A stretch of 34,049 nucleotides of DNA, from positions 1 to 34,049 of the forward strand of contig CASCGD010000023.1 in NCBI GenBank assembly GCA_949132985.1. Direction: 5' to 3'. Made by a program: the position numbers and the translations under genes. The stretch comes from an uncultured Lachnospiraceae bacterium (GTDB lineage: Bacteria; Bacillota; Clostridia; Lachnospirales; Lachnospiraceae). The stretch's first letter is position 1. Each line of letters begins with the position of its first letter. The notes under the pieces are model-generated. The model saw nothing but the letters and a program-made list of their open reading frames with translations. It made no database searches and had not been told where the DNA came from. Of this stretch, positions 21,600-29,826 are shown piece by piece.

Positions 21600-23133
21600 C
21601 TCCGAGAGACCGGGATTTTCGCACCGTCGTCGTCTTCTCATAGCAGGAAAAGATCTCCCTGATCTGCTTTTCATCCTGCTTCGGCGAAATAAGACTGACG
21701 ACCGGAACGATCACAAGCCCCGCCAGCATGGCAAACGCGCCGCAGTTGATGGGAGACTGAAGCAGCACCGGGAAGGAGCTTCGTACCAGCATGTTCAAAA
21801 TCATGATGCCCGCTCCAAAGATGAAGCTGACCCACACAGCAAGCCGCGTCGTCCTTTTCCAGTACAAGCCATAGAGGAACGGCGCAAGGAACGCACCGGC
21901 CAGCGCGCCCCAGGAAACACCCATGAGCTGTGCGATAAATGTTACGTTGTTCGTATACTGCACGATGGCGATCACGACGGAGATTGCAATAAACACGACG
22001 ATCAGCGCGCGGATCCACAAAAGCTGCTTCTTCTCATCCATCTTTTTGATAATATGATTTTTCATCACGTCAATCGTGAACGTTGAGCTTGACGCGATAA
22101 CCAGTGAGGATAAGGTGGACATGGATGCAGACAACACCAGAATCACAACCAGCCCGATAAGTAAATCCGGCAGCCCGGAGAGCATCGTCGGAATCACTGC
22201 GTCAAAGCCGTCCGCTGCAATATCAATCTTGTCGGAAAACAGCCGTCCGAAACCTCCTAAAAAGTAGCATCCGCCGGAAACGATGATCGCGAAAAACGTG
22301 GAGATAACCGCACCCTTGCGGATCTGGCTCTCGTTTTTAATCGCATAAAATTTCTGTACCATCTGCGGCAGTCCCCATGTACCCAGCGATGTCAGAATAA
22401 CAACGCCCAGTAAATTAAGCGGGTCCGGCCCCAAAAATGAATTGAACACGCCGGGCGTCGTGGTCACCGACTCATCCGTCACACGCGCCAGTCCGTCCAA
22501 AGCGCCTATCAGGCCGCCGTTCATGTTCAGCACCGCACCGATGACCGCCACGATACCCACAAGCATGACACAGCCCTGGATAAAGTCGTTGATCGCCGTC
22601 GCCATATAACCGCCTGCGATAACATAAATTCCGGTCAATACCGCCATGATGATAATACATACCTTAAAATCGATGTTAAACGCCATTCCGAACAGTCGGG
22701 AAAGTCCGTTGTAGAGTGATGCGGTATACGGAATGAGAAAAACAAATACGATGACAGACGCACAGATTTTTAAGGCGTTGCTGTCAAACCGCTTTCCGAA
22801 AAACTCCGGCATCGTCGCCGAGTCCAGATGCTGGGTCATGACACGGGTTCTGCGCCCCAAAACGACCCAGGCAAGGAGCGAGCCAATCACCGCATTCCCA
22901 AGACCAATCCATGTCGCAGCAATACCGTATTTCCATCCAAACTGCCCCGCATAACCAATGAATACAACCGCCGAAAAATACGACGTACCGTATGCAAAGG
23001 CAGTCAGCCACGGGCCGACACTTCTGCCGCCGAGGACAAAGCCGTTGACATCTGTTGCGTTCTTGCGGCAGTACAGGCCAATCGCAATCATTATGCCAAA
23101 GAAAATAATGAGCATCAAAATTTTTGCAAACAT
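21595..23133 (-). CDS. Sodium:solute symporter (SSS family)
   Basis: A 512-residue transporter with about 13 membrane spans. Family signatures are FVLGGRSVGPWLTAFAYGTS near residue 32, IGYAGQFGWKYG, and GGYMATAINDFIQG near 176. It is closest in pattern to PutP/PanF-type proteins that take up proline, pantothenate or similar solutes with sodium; the substrate cannot be fixed from sequence. A GGGGAA site precedes the ATG. It has its own promoter with a large dyad at the -35 region. The TAG stop comes from the ACTAGT end of the repeat at 21433-21599, so the C-terminus may have been altered by that insertion. Confidence 0.93.
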   Translation of the reverse strand: MFAKILMLIIFFGIMIAIGLYCRKNATDVNGFVLGGRSVGPWLTAFAYGTSYFSAVVFIGYAGQFGWKYGIAATWIGLGNAVIGSLLAWVVLGRRTRVMTQHLDSATMPEFFGKRFDSNALKICASVIVFVFLIPYTASLYNGLSRLFGMAFNIDFKVCIIIMAVLTGIYVIAGGYMATAINDFIQGCVMLVGIVAVIGAVLNMNGGLIGALDGLARVTDESVTTTPGVFNSFLGPDPLNLLGVVILTSLGTWGLPQMVQKFYAIKNESQIRKGAVISTFFAIIVSGGCYFLGGFGRLFSDKIDIAADGFDAVIPTMLSGLPDLLIGLVVILVLSASMSTLSSLVIASSSTFTIDVMKNHIIKKMDEKKQLLWIRALIVVFIAISVVIAIVQYTNNVTFIAQLMGVSWGALAGAFLAPFLYGLYWKRTTRLAVWVSFIFGAGIMILNMLVRSSFPVLLQSPINCGAFAMLAGLVIVPVVSLISPKQDEKQIREIFSCYEKTTTVRKSRSLGD

Positions 23134-23223
23134 AACAATTCCCCTTTTCTACTTTTTTCTTTTTTGTCTTTCTTTCCTCTTGCTTTCCTTTTGTTCATCG
23201 CGTTAAAGCGTTGCGGTTTAACG

Positions 23224-23287
23224 CTTTTAATAGCTAAAGTATCTTATCACAAAATCTGACGGCTGTCAATACAGCCGCCAGATTTTG
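23224..23287 (-). promoter_or_regulatory. Symporter promoter with overlapping dyads
   Basis: On the minus strand TTGACA (23264-23269) and TAAGAT (23241-23246) are 17 bases apart. The -35 box sits at the loop of a 17-base inverted repeat (23250-23266 with 23271-23287, one mismatch; arm CAAAATCTGACGGCTGT). Right after the -10 box is CTTTAGCTATTAAAAG (23224-23239), similar to CTTTAATGCATTAAGG in the OPT promoter. Further down, GCGTTAAA/TTTAACGC forms another dyad. The 17-base hairpin could also terminate the upstream HAD gene. Confidence 0.65.
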
Positions 23288-23417
23288 TCTTTTGCCAAGC
23301 TGCCCTCAGCGAACAAAAGGTCAAAGATTGAGCCGCAGCGCGTTCTGCGGCGATTGAGGATAACGCGGCAGATACGGGCTTAGGCAAGCAAAATACTGTG
23401 ATATTTAACCGCCTATT

Positions 23418-24080
23418 TCACAGTTCCAGCGCCTCCCACACCTCGCCCGGCGTATCACAGAAGCGCATCGCGCCGCTTGCCGCCAGGCACTCACGGCTGC
23501 GAAACCCCCACGTCACGCTGATACAGGGCAGGCCGGAATTTTTTGCCGTGGCAACATCCACCTCGGAATCCCCCACGTAAACCGCCTCGTCCCTGCTCAC
23601 ATTAAGCTGCTTTAGCGCGGCGAATACCGTATCGGGCGCAGGTTTTTTGCGGATACCCGCCGCCTCGTTCTCCCCGATAGCGACAGCGATATACTCCGAA
23701 AAATAAATCTCGCTCAGCTGCCTGACAGCCGCATCCAGCTTGTTCGAGACGATTGCCATACCGATTCCCGCGCGCTTTAGCTGCAAAAGAAGCTCTTGCA
23801 CGCCAGGGTAAGCCTTGGTACGGTCGTTACTGTGAACGGCGTAGTGTGCTTTAAACGCCGCCAAAATCTCCTCAAACTGCGGACATTCCTGCGGCTCGCT
23901 GATTTCCAGCGCGCGCAGCATAAGATTTTTCACACCGTTTCCGACAAAGGCACGCACCTCCTCCAGCGTGCGCGCAGGAAACCCGTACTGTGTCAGCGCC
24001 GCGTTTGTGCTCGCCCATAAATCCTCTAACGTATCCAACAATGTTCCGTCCAAATCAAAAATTACTGCTTTTATCGCCAT
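23418..24080 (-). CDS. HAD family phosphatase (phosphoglycolate phosphatase-like)
   Basis: A 220-residue HAD-IA hydrolase. Motif I is FDLDGTLLDT with the nucleophile Asp, motif II is IVSNK, motif III is KPAPDTVF, and motif IV is VYVGDSEVDVATAKNSG. A helical cap occupies residues 15-80. Members act on phosphoglycolate, pyrophosphate or similar small substrates; the true substrate is unknown. GGGGAG precedes the ATG. It lies 22 bases after pepD and is the last gene of the OPT-PqqD-pepD-HAD run. Confidence 0.9.
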   Translation of the reverse strand: MAIKAVIFDLDGTLLDTLEDLWASTNAALTQYGFPARTLEEVRAFVGNGVKNLMLRALEISEPQECPQFEEILAAFKAHYAVHSNDRTKAYPGVQELLLQLKRAGIGMAIVSNKLDAAVRQLSEIYFSEYIAVAIGENEAAGIRKKPAPDTVFAALKQLNVSRDEAVYVGDSEVDVATAKNSGLPCISVTWGFRSRECLAASGAMRFCDTPGEVWEALEL

Positions 24081-24102
24081 GTTTCTCCCCTGTCCTCATA
24101 TT

Positions 24103-25560
24103 TTAAAAAGCATGCTTACATTTAAGCACCTCCAGCACAAACTCAAATACCCGTTTTGTGGATGAAATGCTCAGTTTTTCCTCAAAGGTGTGGATACCAA
24201 CCATGTCCGGTCCGATGGATATGCCGTCCAGTCCGTCGATCTTGCCTGCCAAAATTCCGCATTCCAACCCGGCATGGATCGCCTCGATCTTCGGCTCCTT
24301 TCCATACATCTCACGGAAAATACGGGTCGCATCCTCCCGCAGCACGGATTCCTTTTTATACTCCCATGCGGGGTAAACACCGCCTACCTCAAGCACGCCG
24401 CCTGCGTACTCCGTCAAATTTCGGATGCAGGCCGTCACAGCGTCACGTGCGCTCTCCACAGAACTTCTCACGGCAAACTCCGCACGAAATTCCTTTCCGT
24501 CCAGCGTCACGATACCCATATTCAGCGACGTCTCCACAAGACCCTCGATATCTGCGCTCATAGACCGGATCCCGTTGGGGAGATTGTTCAGAAGCATCAC
24601 CACCGTCTGTTTCGATGCAGCCTGCAGTACCTGCATCTGTTTTTCTCCGGAATCATCGATTGCAAGCGTCAACCCGGCATCAGTCGCCGCATACTCGTTC
24701 TTCACCTGCGCCATCGTCCCCTCAAGCACATGCTTCACCACATCCAGGTCCTTTTCCGAAACGACAAGCTGCGCCTGCGCCTCCCTCGGAATCGCATTCT
24801 GCTTCGCACCGCCGGAAAGCCCGGCAATGCCAAAATCCACACCCGCCTGCTCGAGTGCCAGCAAAAGCCGCCCCACAACGCGGTTTGCATTTGCCCTTCC
24901 CTTGTCGATCTCCACGCCGGAATGGCCGCCCTTTAAACCCCCAATCTTCAATGAAAGCGCCACACCGCGTCCCGCCTCATACGACACCGGCACGTGGCAT
25001 ACGCTGCTGTTTCCACCGGCACAGCTCACGGTCATGATGCCTTCCGCCTCAGAATCCAGATTTAAGAGCTTATGCCCTTCGAGCATAGACAAATCGATAC
25101 CGGTTGCACCCTCCATGCCCACCTCCTCGGACACGGTAATGATCACCTCCAGCCGCGGATGCGCGATTTCCGGCGAATCGAGAATCGCCAGTGCAAATGC
25201 CACTGCAATACCGTCGTCGCCGCCCAGCGTCGTTCCCTGAGCCGTCACATAATCGCCGTCTACAAGGAGCTTTAAGCCGTCGTTTTCAAAGTCGATCTCA
25301 CACCCCGGAGCCTTCTCGCATACCATATCCATATGTCCCTGTAAAATAATTGGCTCCTCATTTTCGTAGCCTTTTGTAGCAGGTGCAATCATAACTACGT
25401 TATACAAGTCATCCTGATAATACACAAGTCCATGTGCCTTTGCAAAGCTCACCAGATAATCACTGATCTTTTTCTCCTTGTAGGAGGGATGCGGAATCCC
25501 GCAGATCTCCTCGAAGTAATAAAACACTTTTTTTGGTTCTAACTCTTCTAATACGCGCAT
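24103..25560 (-). CDS. pepD: Aminoacyl-histidine dipeptidase (M20 family, PepD)
   Basis: A 485-residue cytoplasmic metallopeptidase that cleaves Xaa-His and other dipeptides. The di-zinc site residues are visible: His and Asp in QGHMDMVCE near residue 80, Asp in TLGGDDGIAVA near 118, the general-base Glu pair in VSEEVGMEGA near 148, Asp in LLNLDSEAEG, and the C-terminal His in IHAGLECGILAGK. Length fits PepD. AAGGAAG precedes the ATG. It lies 31 bases after the PqqD-like gene and downstream of an oligopeptide transporter, which fits peptide use as an amino-acid source. Confidence 0.95.
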   Translation of the reverse strand: MRVLEELEPKKVFYYFEEICGIPHPSYKEKKISDYLVSFAKAHGLVYYQDDLYNVVMIAPATKGYENEEPIILQGHMDMVCEKAPGCEIDFENDGLKLLVDGDYVTAQGTTLGGDDGIAVAFALAILDSPEIAHPRLEVIITVSEEVGMEGATGIDLSMLEGHKLLNLDSEAEGIMTVSCAGGNSSVCHVPVSYEAGRGVALSLKIGGLKGGHSGVEIDKGRANANRVVGRLLLALEQAGVDFGIAGLSGGAKQNAIPREAQAQLVVSEKDLDVVKHVLEGTMAQVKNEYAATDAGLTLAIDDSGEKQMQVLQAASKQTVVMLLNNLPNGIRSMSADIEGLVETSLNMGIVTLDGKEFRAEFAVRSSVESARDAVTACIRNLTEYAGGVLEVGGVYPAWEYKKESVLREDATRIFREMYGKEPKIEAIHAGLECGILAGKIDGLDGISIGPDMVGIHTFEEKLSISSTKRVFEFVLEVLKCKHAF

Positions 25561-25591
25561 TGTTTTTCTTCCTTTCCTATTTTTTAAGCAT

Positions 25592-25939
25592 CTACATCTT
25601 ATTCACATACACGATAAAACAGCTGTTGTGCAGCGACTTTACAAACGTGCACAAGCGCTCGTAGAGCGGCTCTGCCTCCTGCCCATACTCTGCCCTTAAG
25701 GCCTGTCCGATCTCGTACACACTGCGTTTGCCGTCGATCTGGTTCCAGATAAAAGTTCCCATACCCGGAAGCTCGATCCAGCTCACCTTCGGGCGCCTGA
25801 AAAAAATCTGGGCAATGCGATTGAACAGACCCCGGTTATACATCTTTATCTCGATCAATCCCCGCTCGTTAGTACGGTATTCAAAACGCGCATTGTGCTT
25901 TGGGATATAATCCACAAAATTATCCGCCTTTTTCTTCAT
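25592..25939 (-). CDS. PqqD family protein
   Basis: A 115-residue protein. The C-terminal two thirds matches the PqqD fold: WIELPGMGTFIWNQIDGKRS, then VYEIGQALRAEYGQEAEPLY, then ERLCTFVKSLHNSCFI. PqqD-like domains bind precursor peptides for radical-SAM or other modifying enzymes. No precursor, radical-SAM or RiPP gene is present in the window, so a stand-alone peptide-binding role near the OPT transporter and PepD is inferred. GGAG precedes the ATG. It is 31 bases upstream of pepD and 248 bases downstream of the OPT gene. Confidence 0.85.
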   Translation of the reverse strand: MKKKADNFVDYIPKHNARFEYRTNERGLIEIKMYNRGLFNRIAQIFFRRPKVSWIELPGMGTFIWNQIDGKRSVYEIGQALRAEYGQEAEPLYERLCTFVKSLHNSCFIVYVNKM

Positions 25940-26100
25940 CCTGTGACTCCTTTTTTGTTCTCCCTGCCTACCATATTTTCGCCTGCGAGAAGCATCCCTA
26001 TCCTACACGGCAGGAAAAATCCTACTTGCCCCGGAGAGGGCACCCGGCGATATATCTTTACTCTGCCGCAGTGAGATAATTGCTGTCTGTATGGAAGGAA

Positions 26101-26139
26101 ACGCACTGCCCGAAAATGACCGAACAGTGCGTCTTTTTT
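26101..26139 (+). terminator. Hairpin with U-tract after the OPT gene, best on the plus strand
   Basis: ACGCACTG (26101-26108) pairs with CAGTGCGT (26125-26132) around a partly paired loop. CTTTTTT follows on the plus strand. On the minus strand, the direction of the OPT gene, the tail is only TTTCC. It may serve OPT in a weak two-way manner; no plus-strand gene ends here. Confidence 0.55.
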
Positions 26140-26187
26140 GTACCGGCCCACATACGCCGCTACCTTCTTCTTTCAATCGTAATCTGT

Positions 26188-28080
26188 CTATTTGCTCTTT
26201 TTTCTGGAAGTGATCACCCAAACCAGAGTCGCGCTGAGTAATGCAAATGCGATCAAGCCCGGAATATTTCCCGGTTCAAACGGCAGGAGACTGCCAAGAT
26301 AATCGCCAAACGAACCTTTGCCCTTCGGAATAATCGCAAATACCGCCAGCAGGATTCCAACGATGCCCTCACCGGCGATCAGGCCTGACGAATACAAAAT
26401 GCCAGCATCGACACCCGCCTTGTTCTCATCGCCCTTTCGTTCAAAGAACCAGCGGATCGCACCGCCCACCATCATCGGCGTGCTCAGATGAATCGGCAGA
26501 TACAGGCCCACTGCAAACGGCAGAACCGGAATACCTAAAATCTCAACGACAATTGCTATCGCAACACCTGAAAATACGAGATTCCACGGCAGATTGCCGC
26601 CCATAACGCCCTCGACTACCATCTTCATGAGCGTTGCCTGGGGCGCAGGGAGCTGGGTGGAACCATAGCCCCATGCGCTGTTCAGCAGATACAAAATACC
26701 GCCAATCGCAACGGCCGATGCGAGAACACCGATCAGCTCGCCGATCTGCTGCTTTTTCGGCGTAGCGCCGACAATGAAACCGGTCTTTAAATCCTGCGAC
26801 GTGTCGCCCGCCGTCGCCGCAATAATACAGATGACCGTACCAATCGCAATGGCAGAGGCCATGCCCGGATAACCGATCATGCCGCTGGCCTTTAACAAAA
26901 TCGTCGCGATCAGAAGCGTTGCGATAGCCATACCGGATACCGGGTTGTTGGAGCTTCCAACGATACCAACCATACGGGAGGAAACCGTCGCAAAGAAGAA
27001 GCCGAACACAACAATGATAATCGCACCGAGGAAATTCACTGGAATAACCGGGATGAGCCACATCGCGATGGCCATCAAACCGATACCGATCAGCACGAGG
27101 TTCATTTTCAGATCCTCGTTCGTACGGCTGTTGTCACCGTCCCTGCCTGCGCCAAGCCCTTTGAGCGCATCGCGGAAGGTTTTAATGATAAGCGGGAAGG
27201 ATTTGATCAAACTCAAAATTCCTCCGCAGGCAACCGCGCCCGCGCCGATATAGCGGATGTAGCTGCCCCACAGCCCCCACGTATCCATGGATGAAATCGG
27301 GTCTGTTGCGGGATACATCACCATGTCACCGCCGAAAAGCATGATCAGCGGCATGAGCACAAACCAGCCCACCGTACCACCCGCGAGCAGATAGGACGAT
27401 ACCTTCGGCCCGCAGATGTAGCCGACGCCCAAAAGTGCGGGAAGCACGTCCATTCCGACGCCGGATCCCTTGTACTGATCGATGGAAAAATCCACCTCAC
27501 TCTTGAACGCAAGCAGACCGTCTGCAATAAACTTATAGAGTGCGGCGATACCAAGGCCAGAGAAAACAGTGCTCGCGCTCGAGCCGCCCTCCTCGCCCGC
27601 CAGGAGTACCTCCGCGCACGCGGTCCCCTCCGGGTAGGGAAGCGTACCGTGTTCTTTCACGATCAGCGCACTCCGAAGCGGAATCATGAACAGTACGCCC
27701 AGTACGCCTCCGACCAATGTAATGAGCGCGATCTCAGCGAGCGACGGATTTTCCAGTCCGCCCTCCTGCGCCCACATAAACAGTGCAGGCAGAGTAAAGA
27801 TCGCGCCTGCCGCAACGGACTCGCCGGCGGAGCCGATCGTCTGCACAATGTTGTTTTCCAAAATAGAATCCCTGCGCAAAATGACACGTATCACTCCCAT
27901 GGAGATCACCGCTGCCGGGATGGATGCGGAGACGGTCATGCCGACACGCAGTCCAAGATACGCGTTTGCGCCGCCAAAAATCACCGCCAGAATGACACCG
28001 AGCACGATCGATACAGCCGTCAGCTCCGGAAGCACCTTGTCCGCGGGGATATAAGGCTTAAAATTTTTTTCGTTTGACAT
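26188..28080 (-). CDS. OPT family oligopeptide transporter
   Basis: A 630-residue integral membrane protein with about 15 spans. It begins with LTAVSIVLGVILAVIFGGAN, then AYLGLRVGMTVSASIPAAVI, the typical opening of bacterial OPT proteins. Other conserved blocks are IVQTIGSAGESVAAGAIFTL, LPYPEGTACAEVLLAGE and the late VLPFAVGLYLPIHLSTPMMV. These are proton-driven importers of oligopeptides, or of metal chelates in some subfamilies. AAGGGA precedes the ATG. The promoter at 28138-28166 is near perfect and carries a palindrome downstream. It heads a run with PqqD-like, pepD and HAD genes. Confidence 0.95.
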   Translation of the reverse strand: MSNEKNFKPYIPADKVLPELTAVSIVLGVILAVIFGGANAYLGLRVGMTVSASIPAAVISMGVIRVILRRDSILENNIVQTIGSAGESVAAGAIFTLPALFMWAQEGGLENPSLAEIALITLVGGVLGVLFMIPLRSALIVKEHGTLPYPEGTACAEVLLAGEEGGSSASTVFSGLGIAALYKFIADGLLAFKSEVDFSIDQYKGSGVGMDVLPALLGVGYICGPKVSSYLLAGGTVGWFVLMPLIMLFGGDMVMYPATDPISSMDTWGLWGSYIRYIGAGAVACGGILSLIKSFPLIIKTFRDALKGLGAGRDGDNSRTNEDLKMNLVLIGIGLMAIAMWLIPVIPVNFLGAIIIVVFGFFFATVSSRMVGIVGSSNNPVSGMAIATLLIATILLKASGMIGYPGMASAIAIGTVICIIAATAGDTSQDLKTGFIVGATPKKQQIGELIGVLASAVAIGGILYLLNSAWGYGSTQLPAPQATLMKMVVEGVMGGNLPWNLVFSGVAIAIVVEILGIPVLPFAVGLYLPIHLSTPMMVGGAIRWFFERKGDENKAGVDAGILYSSGLIAGEGIVGILLAVFAIIPKGKGSFGDYLGSLLPFEPGNIPGLIAFALLSATLVWVITSRKKSK

Positions 28081-28107
28081 TTTATAATTCCCTTCTATAG
28101 TTTTTTG

Positions 28108-28166
28108 CCTTAATGCATTAAAGTATCAGACCTTTTTATTATAAAGGAGGGAAAAATCGCTGTCAA
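28108..28166 (-). promoter_or_regulatory. OPT promoter with palindromic operator-like site
   Basis: On the minus strand TTGACA (28161-28166), 17 bases, then TATAAT (28138-28143): a consensus sigma-A promoter. CTTTAATGCATTAAGG (28108-28123), with a perfect TTAATGCATTAA core, lies about 14 bases below the -10 box, where a repressor could block transcription. It resembles the site in the symporter promoter. Confidence 0.8.
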
Positions 28167-28211
28167 CTGCGGATTTTCACATTTGGCCGCGCTGCCGGGA
28201 AGCTTCTTTCG

Positions 28212-28535
28212 CTAACAAAAAATCTGCGGTATCACTGTCAGTAACGCCGCACCCGCCACGGCTCCGATCGCCACGGTGAGCAGACTCTTTTTTTTCCATG
28301 CAAGCACAAGAGCCACCGCCACGCCTGCCAGAGACGGGACAAGTCCGCCTGCTGAGGTGAACACCGCTGGAAAAGTCATCGCCGCCAGCACGCCGTAGGG
28401 AATATATTCCAGAAATGAGCGGATGTATACGTTTGTGATCTTTTTTTTCACCAGTACAAAAGGCAGAGCGCGCAGGAAGTATGTCACCAGCGCCATCACC
28501 GCCACATATTTAAAAAATACCGAAAGACTAAGCAT
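28212..28535 (-). CDS. azlD: AzlD family branched-chain amino acid exporter subunit
   Basis: A 107-residue membrane protein with four predicted spans (FFKYVAVMALVTYFLRALPF at the start, then YIPYGVLAAMTFPAVF, and a GVAVALVLAW span). It works with AzlC to export branched-chain amino acids or their analogues. Start at 28535, where GGGAGG lies about 7 bases upstream; a longer frame to 28565 is less likely. It overlaps the 3' end of azlC by 8 bases, showing translational coupling. Confidence 0.92.
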   Translation of the reverse strand: MLSLSVFFKYVAVMALVTYFLRALPFVLVKKKITNVYIRSFLEYIPYGVLAAMTFPAVFTSAGGLVPSLAGVAVALVLAWKKKSLLTVAIGAVAGAALLTVIPQIFC

Positions 28536-29268
28536 GGCGCACCTCCCTCTTTTCTGCCTCGTCACCCTCTGCGTCCTCCACCGCCAAAATCGGATGCCGC
28601 CATGCGCCGTATGCCGCCGCGACTACCGCACATAACGTGATGGACAGTCCGCTGGAAAGCCTGATAAAAGGCGCATAGCAGATCACACAGCTGAGAAGCG
28701 CCGCGACGAGCACGACAGAAAGCACCGGTCTGCTCTCCGTCGCCTTCGGAATAATGATCGCCAGAAACATGCCGTAAATCGCGATGCCAAACACCTCCGC
28801 CACACCTGCCGGAACGACTTCGCCCAGCAATGCGCCAAGCAGTGTCCCGAATCCCCAGCCGAGATACGGTGTCAGAAACAATCCGCTGAAATAACGTCTG
28901 CTCACCGGCTTTTGTTGAGACATCGCCACGGCAAAAATCTCGTCTGTCACGCCCATAGCCAGACACCAGCGGAAAATGCCGCGGAACCTTTCATCCACCT
29001 TCTGTGTCAGGGAAATAGACATGAGCAGGTAGCGCAGATTGATAAAAAACTGGGAGATTACCATCTCCATGAGCGAGCCGGCCTCCATCATAATCGTTAG
29101 CCCCGCAAACTGCCCCGCGGAAGTCACATTTGTCAGCGAAATAAAAGTCGCCTGCCACCACGAAAGGCCCATACCGACCCCTAATAATCCGAACGTAAAG
29201 GACACGGACAGATAGCCAAGACAGATCGGCATACCATCCCGCAGTCCTTTCCTGAAATTCTGTTCCAT
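28528..29268 (-). CDS. azlC: AzlC family branched-chain amino acid exporter subunit
   Basis: A 246-residue membrane protein. It opens GLRDGMPICLGYLSVSFTFG, then LTNVTSAGQFAGLTIM, then FFINLRYLLMSISL and GVTDEIFAVA, all conserved AzlC blocks. The C-terminal tail is charged. It is the large subunit of AzlCD, which exports branched-chain amino acids. AAGGAG precedes the ATG. It forms an operon with azlD. Placement beside peptide uptake and hydrolysis genes fits disposal of surplus branched-chain residues, though it is a separate transcript. Confidence 0.93.
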   Translation of the reverse strand: MEQNFRKGLRDGMPICLGYLSVSFTFGLLGVGMGLSWWQATFISLTNVTSAGQFAGLTIMMEAGSLMEMVISQFFINLRYLLMSISLTQKVDERFRGIFRWCLAMGVTDEIFAVAMSQQKPVSRRYFSGLFLTPYLGWGFGTLLGALLGEVVPAGVAEVFGIAIYGMFLAIIIPKATESRPVLSVVLVAALLSCVICYAPFIRLSSGLSITLCAVVAAAYGAWRHPILAVEDAEGDEAEKREVRHA

Positions 29269-29342
29269 CTCTGCTCCTTACGGATGAAAGCTACTGTTTC
29301 CTCCGTAAACAGCAGCCTCGTCCATTCTTTATTTGTGTCTTT

Positions 29343-29440
29343 GGAGCTGCCGCATTAAGAAACACGATACAAGATATCGTTCGTTTCAACCATTCTTTTA
29401 TACGATATCTTGTATATGCTTTGCTTAGTGCGACAGCCTC
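29343..29440. repeat. GGGGCTGTCG-ended palindromic element, copy 2
   Basis: The 17-base ends GGAGCTGCCGCATTAAG (29343-29359) and CTTAGTGCGACAGCCTC (29424-29440) are imperfect reverse complements. The reverse complement of the whole aligns with 5573-5706, sharing TAAGCAAA-CATATAC, GATATCGTATA, AAGAATG-TTGAA, GAAC-ATATCTTG and TTTCTTAATGC. Copy 1 has about 25 extra interior bases. It lies between divergent azlC and the DUF4321 gene. Confidence 0.75.
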
Positions 29441-29460
29441 ATGTCTTTTCTTTCTTTTGC

Positions 29461-29489
29461 TTGTTCAATATTTTCTCATGTGCTAGAAT
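29461..29489 (+). promoter_or_regulatory. Sigma-A type promoter of the DUF4321 gene
   Basis: TTGTTC at 29461-29466 and TAGAAT at 29484-29489 are 17 bases apart, with a TG two bases before the -10 box (extended -10). The leader is about 70 bases. Confidence 0.65.
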
Positions 29490-29565
29490 ATGCGTAACTG
29501 TTCAAAATCAGGCCCGCTTACACGGGACATGCGAACAACTACTAAAATTAAGGAGATATCTACAT

Positions 29566-29826
29566 ATGAGTAAAGGAATTGCAGGAAAAAGCACGTGGGT
29601 GCTCATCATGCTTGTTTTAATCGGAGCCGTCCTCGGCAGCTTCATCGGCAATCTCGCCGGAAGCGGCACGTTTTCATGGCTCAATTACGGAAAAACCTTC
29701 GGGCTTACAAGCCCCCTCGTGCTGGATATGGCGGTACTCACCCTGACCTTTGGGCTGACCATCCATTTCAGCATTGCGACGATTCTCGGAATCATCATCG
29801 CAATCTTTATTTACCGGTTTATCTGA
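29566..29826 (+). CDS. DUF4321 domain small membrane protein
   Basis: An 86-residue protein with two membrane spans, about residues 10-30 (STWVLIMLVLIGAVLGSFIG) and 64-84. A conserved middle, SWLNYGKTFGLTSPLVLDM, lies between them, then LTLTFGLTIHFSIATILG. This is the DUF4321 family, common in clostridia near division or cell-shape genes; its function is unknown. AAGGAG lies 10 bases before the ATG. Its last 8 bases overlap the 3' end of the convergent ribokinase gene. Confidence 0.88.
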   Translation: MSKGIAGKSTWVLIMLVLIGAVLGSFIGNLAGSGTFSWLNYGKTFGLTSPLVLDMAVLTLTFGLTIHFSIATILGIIIAIFIYRFI

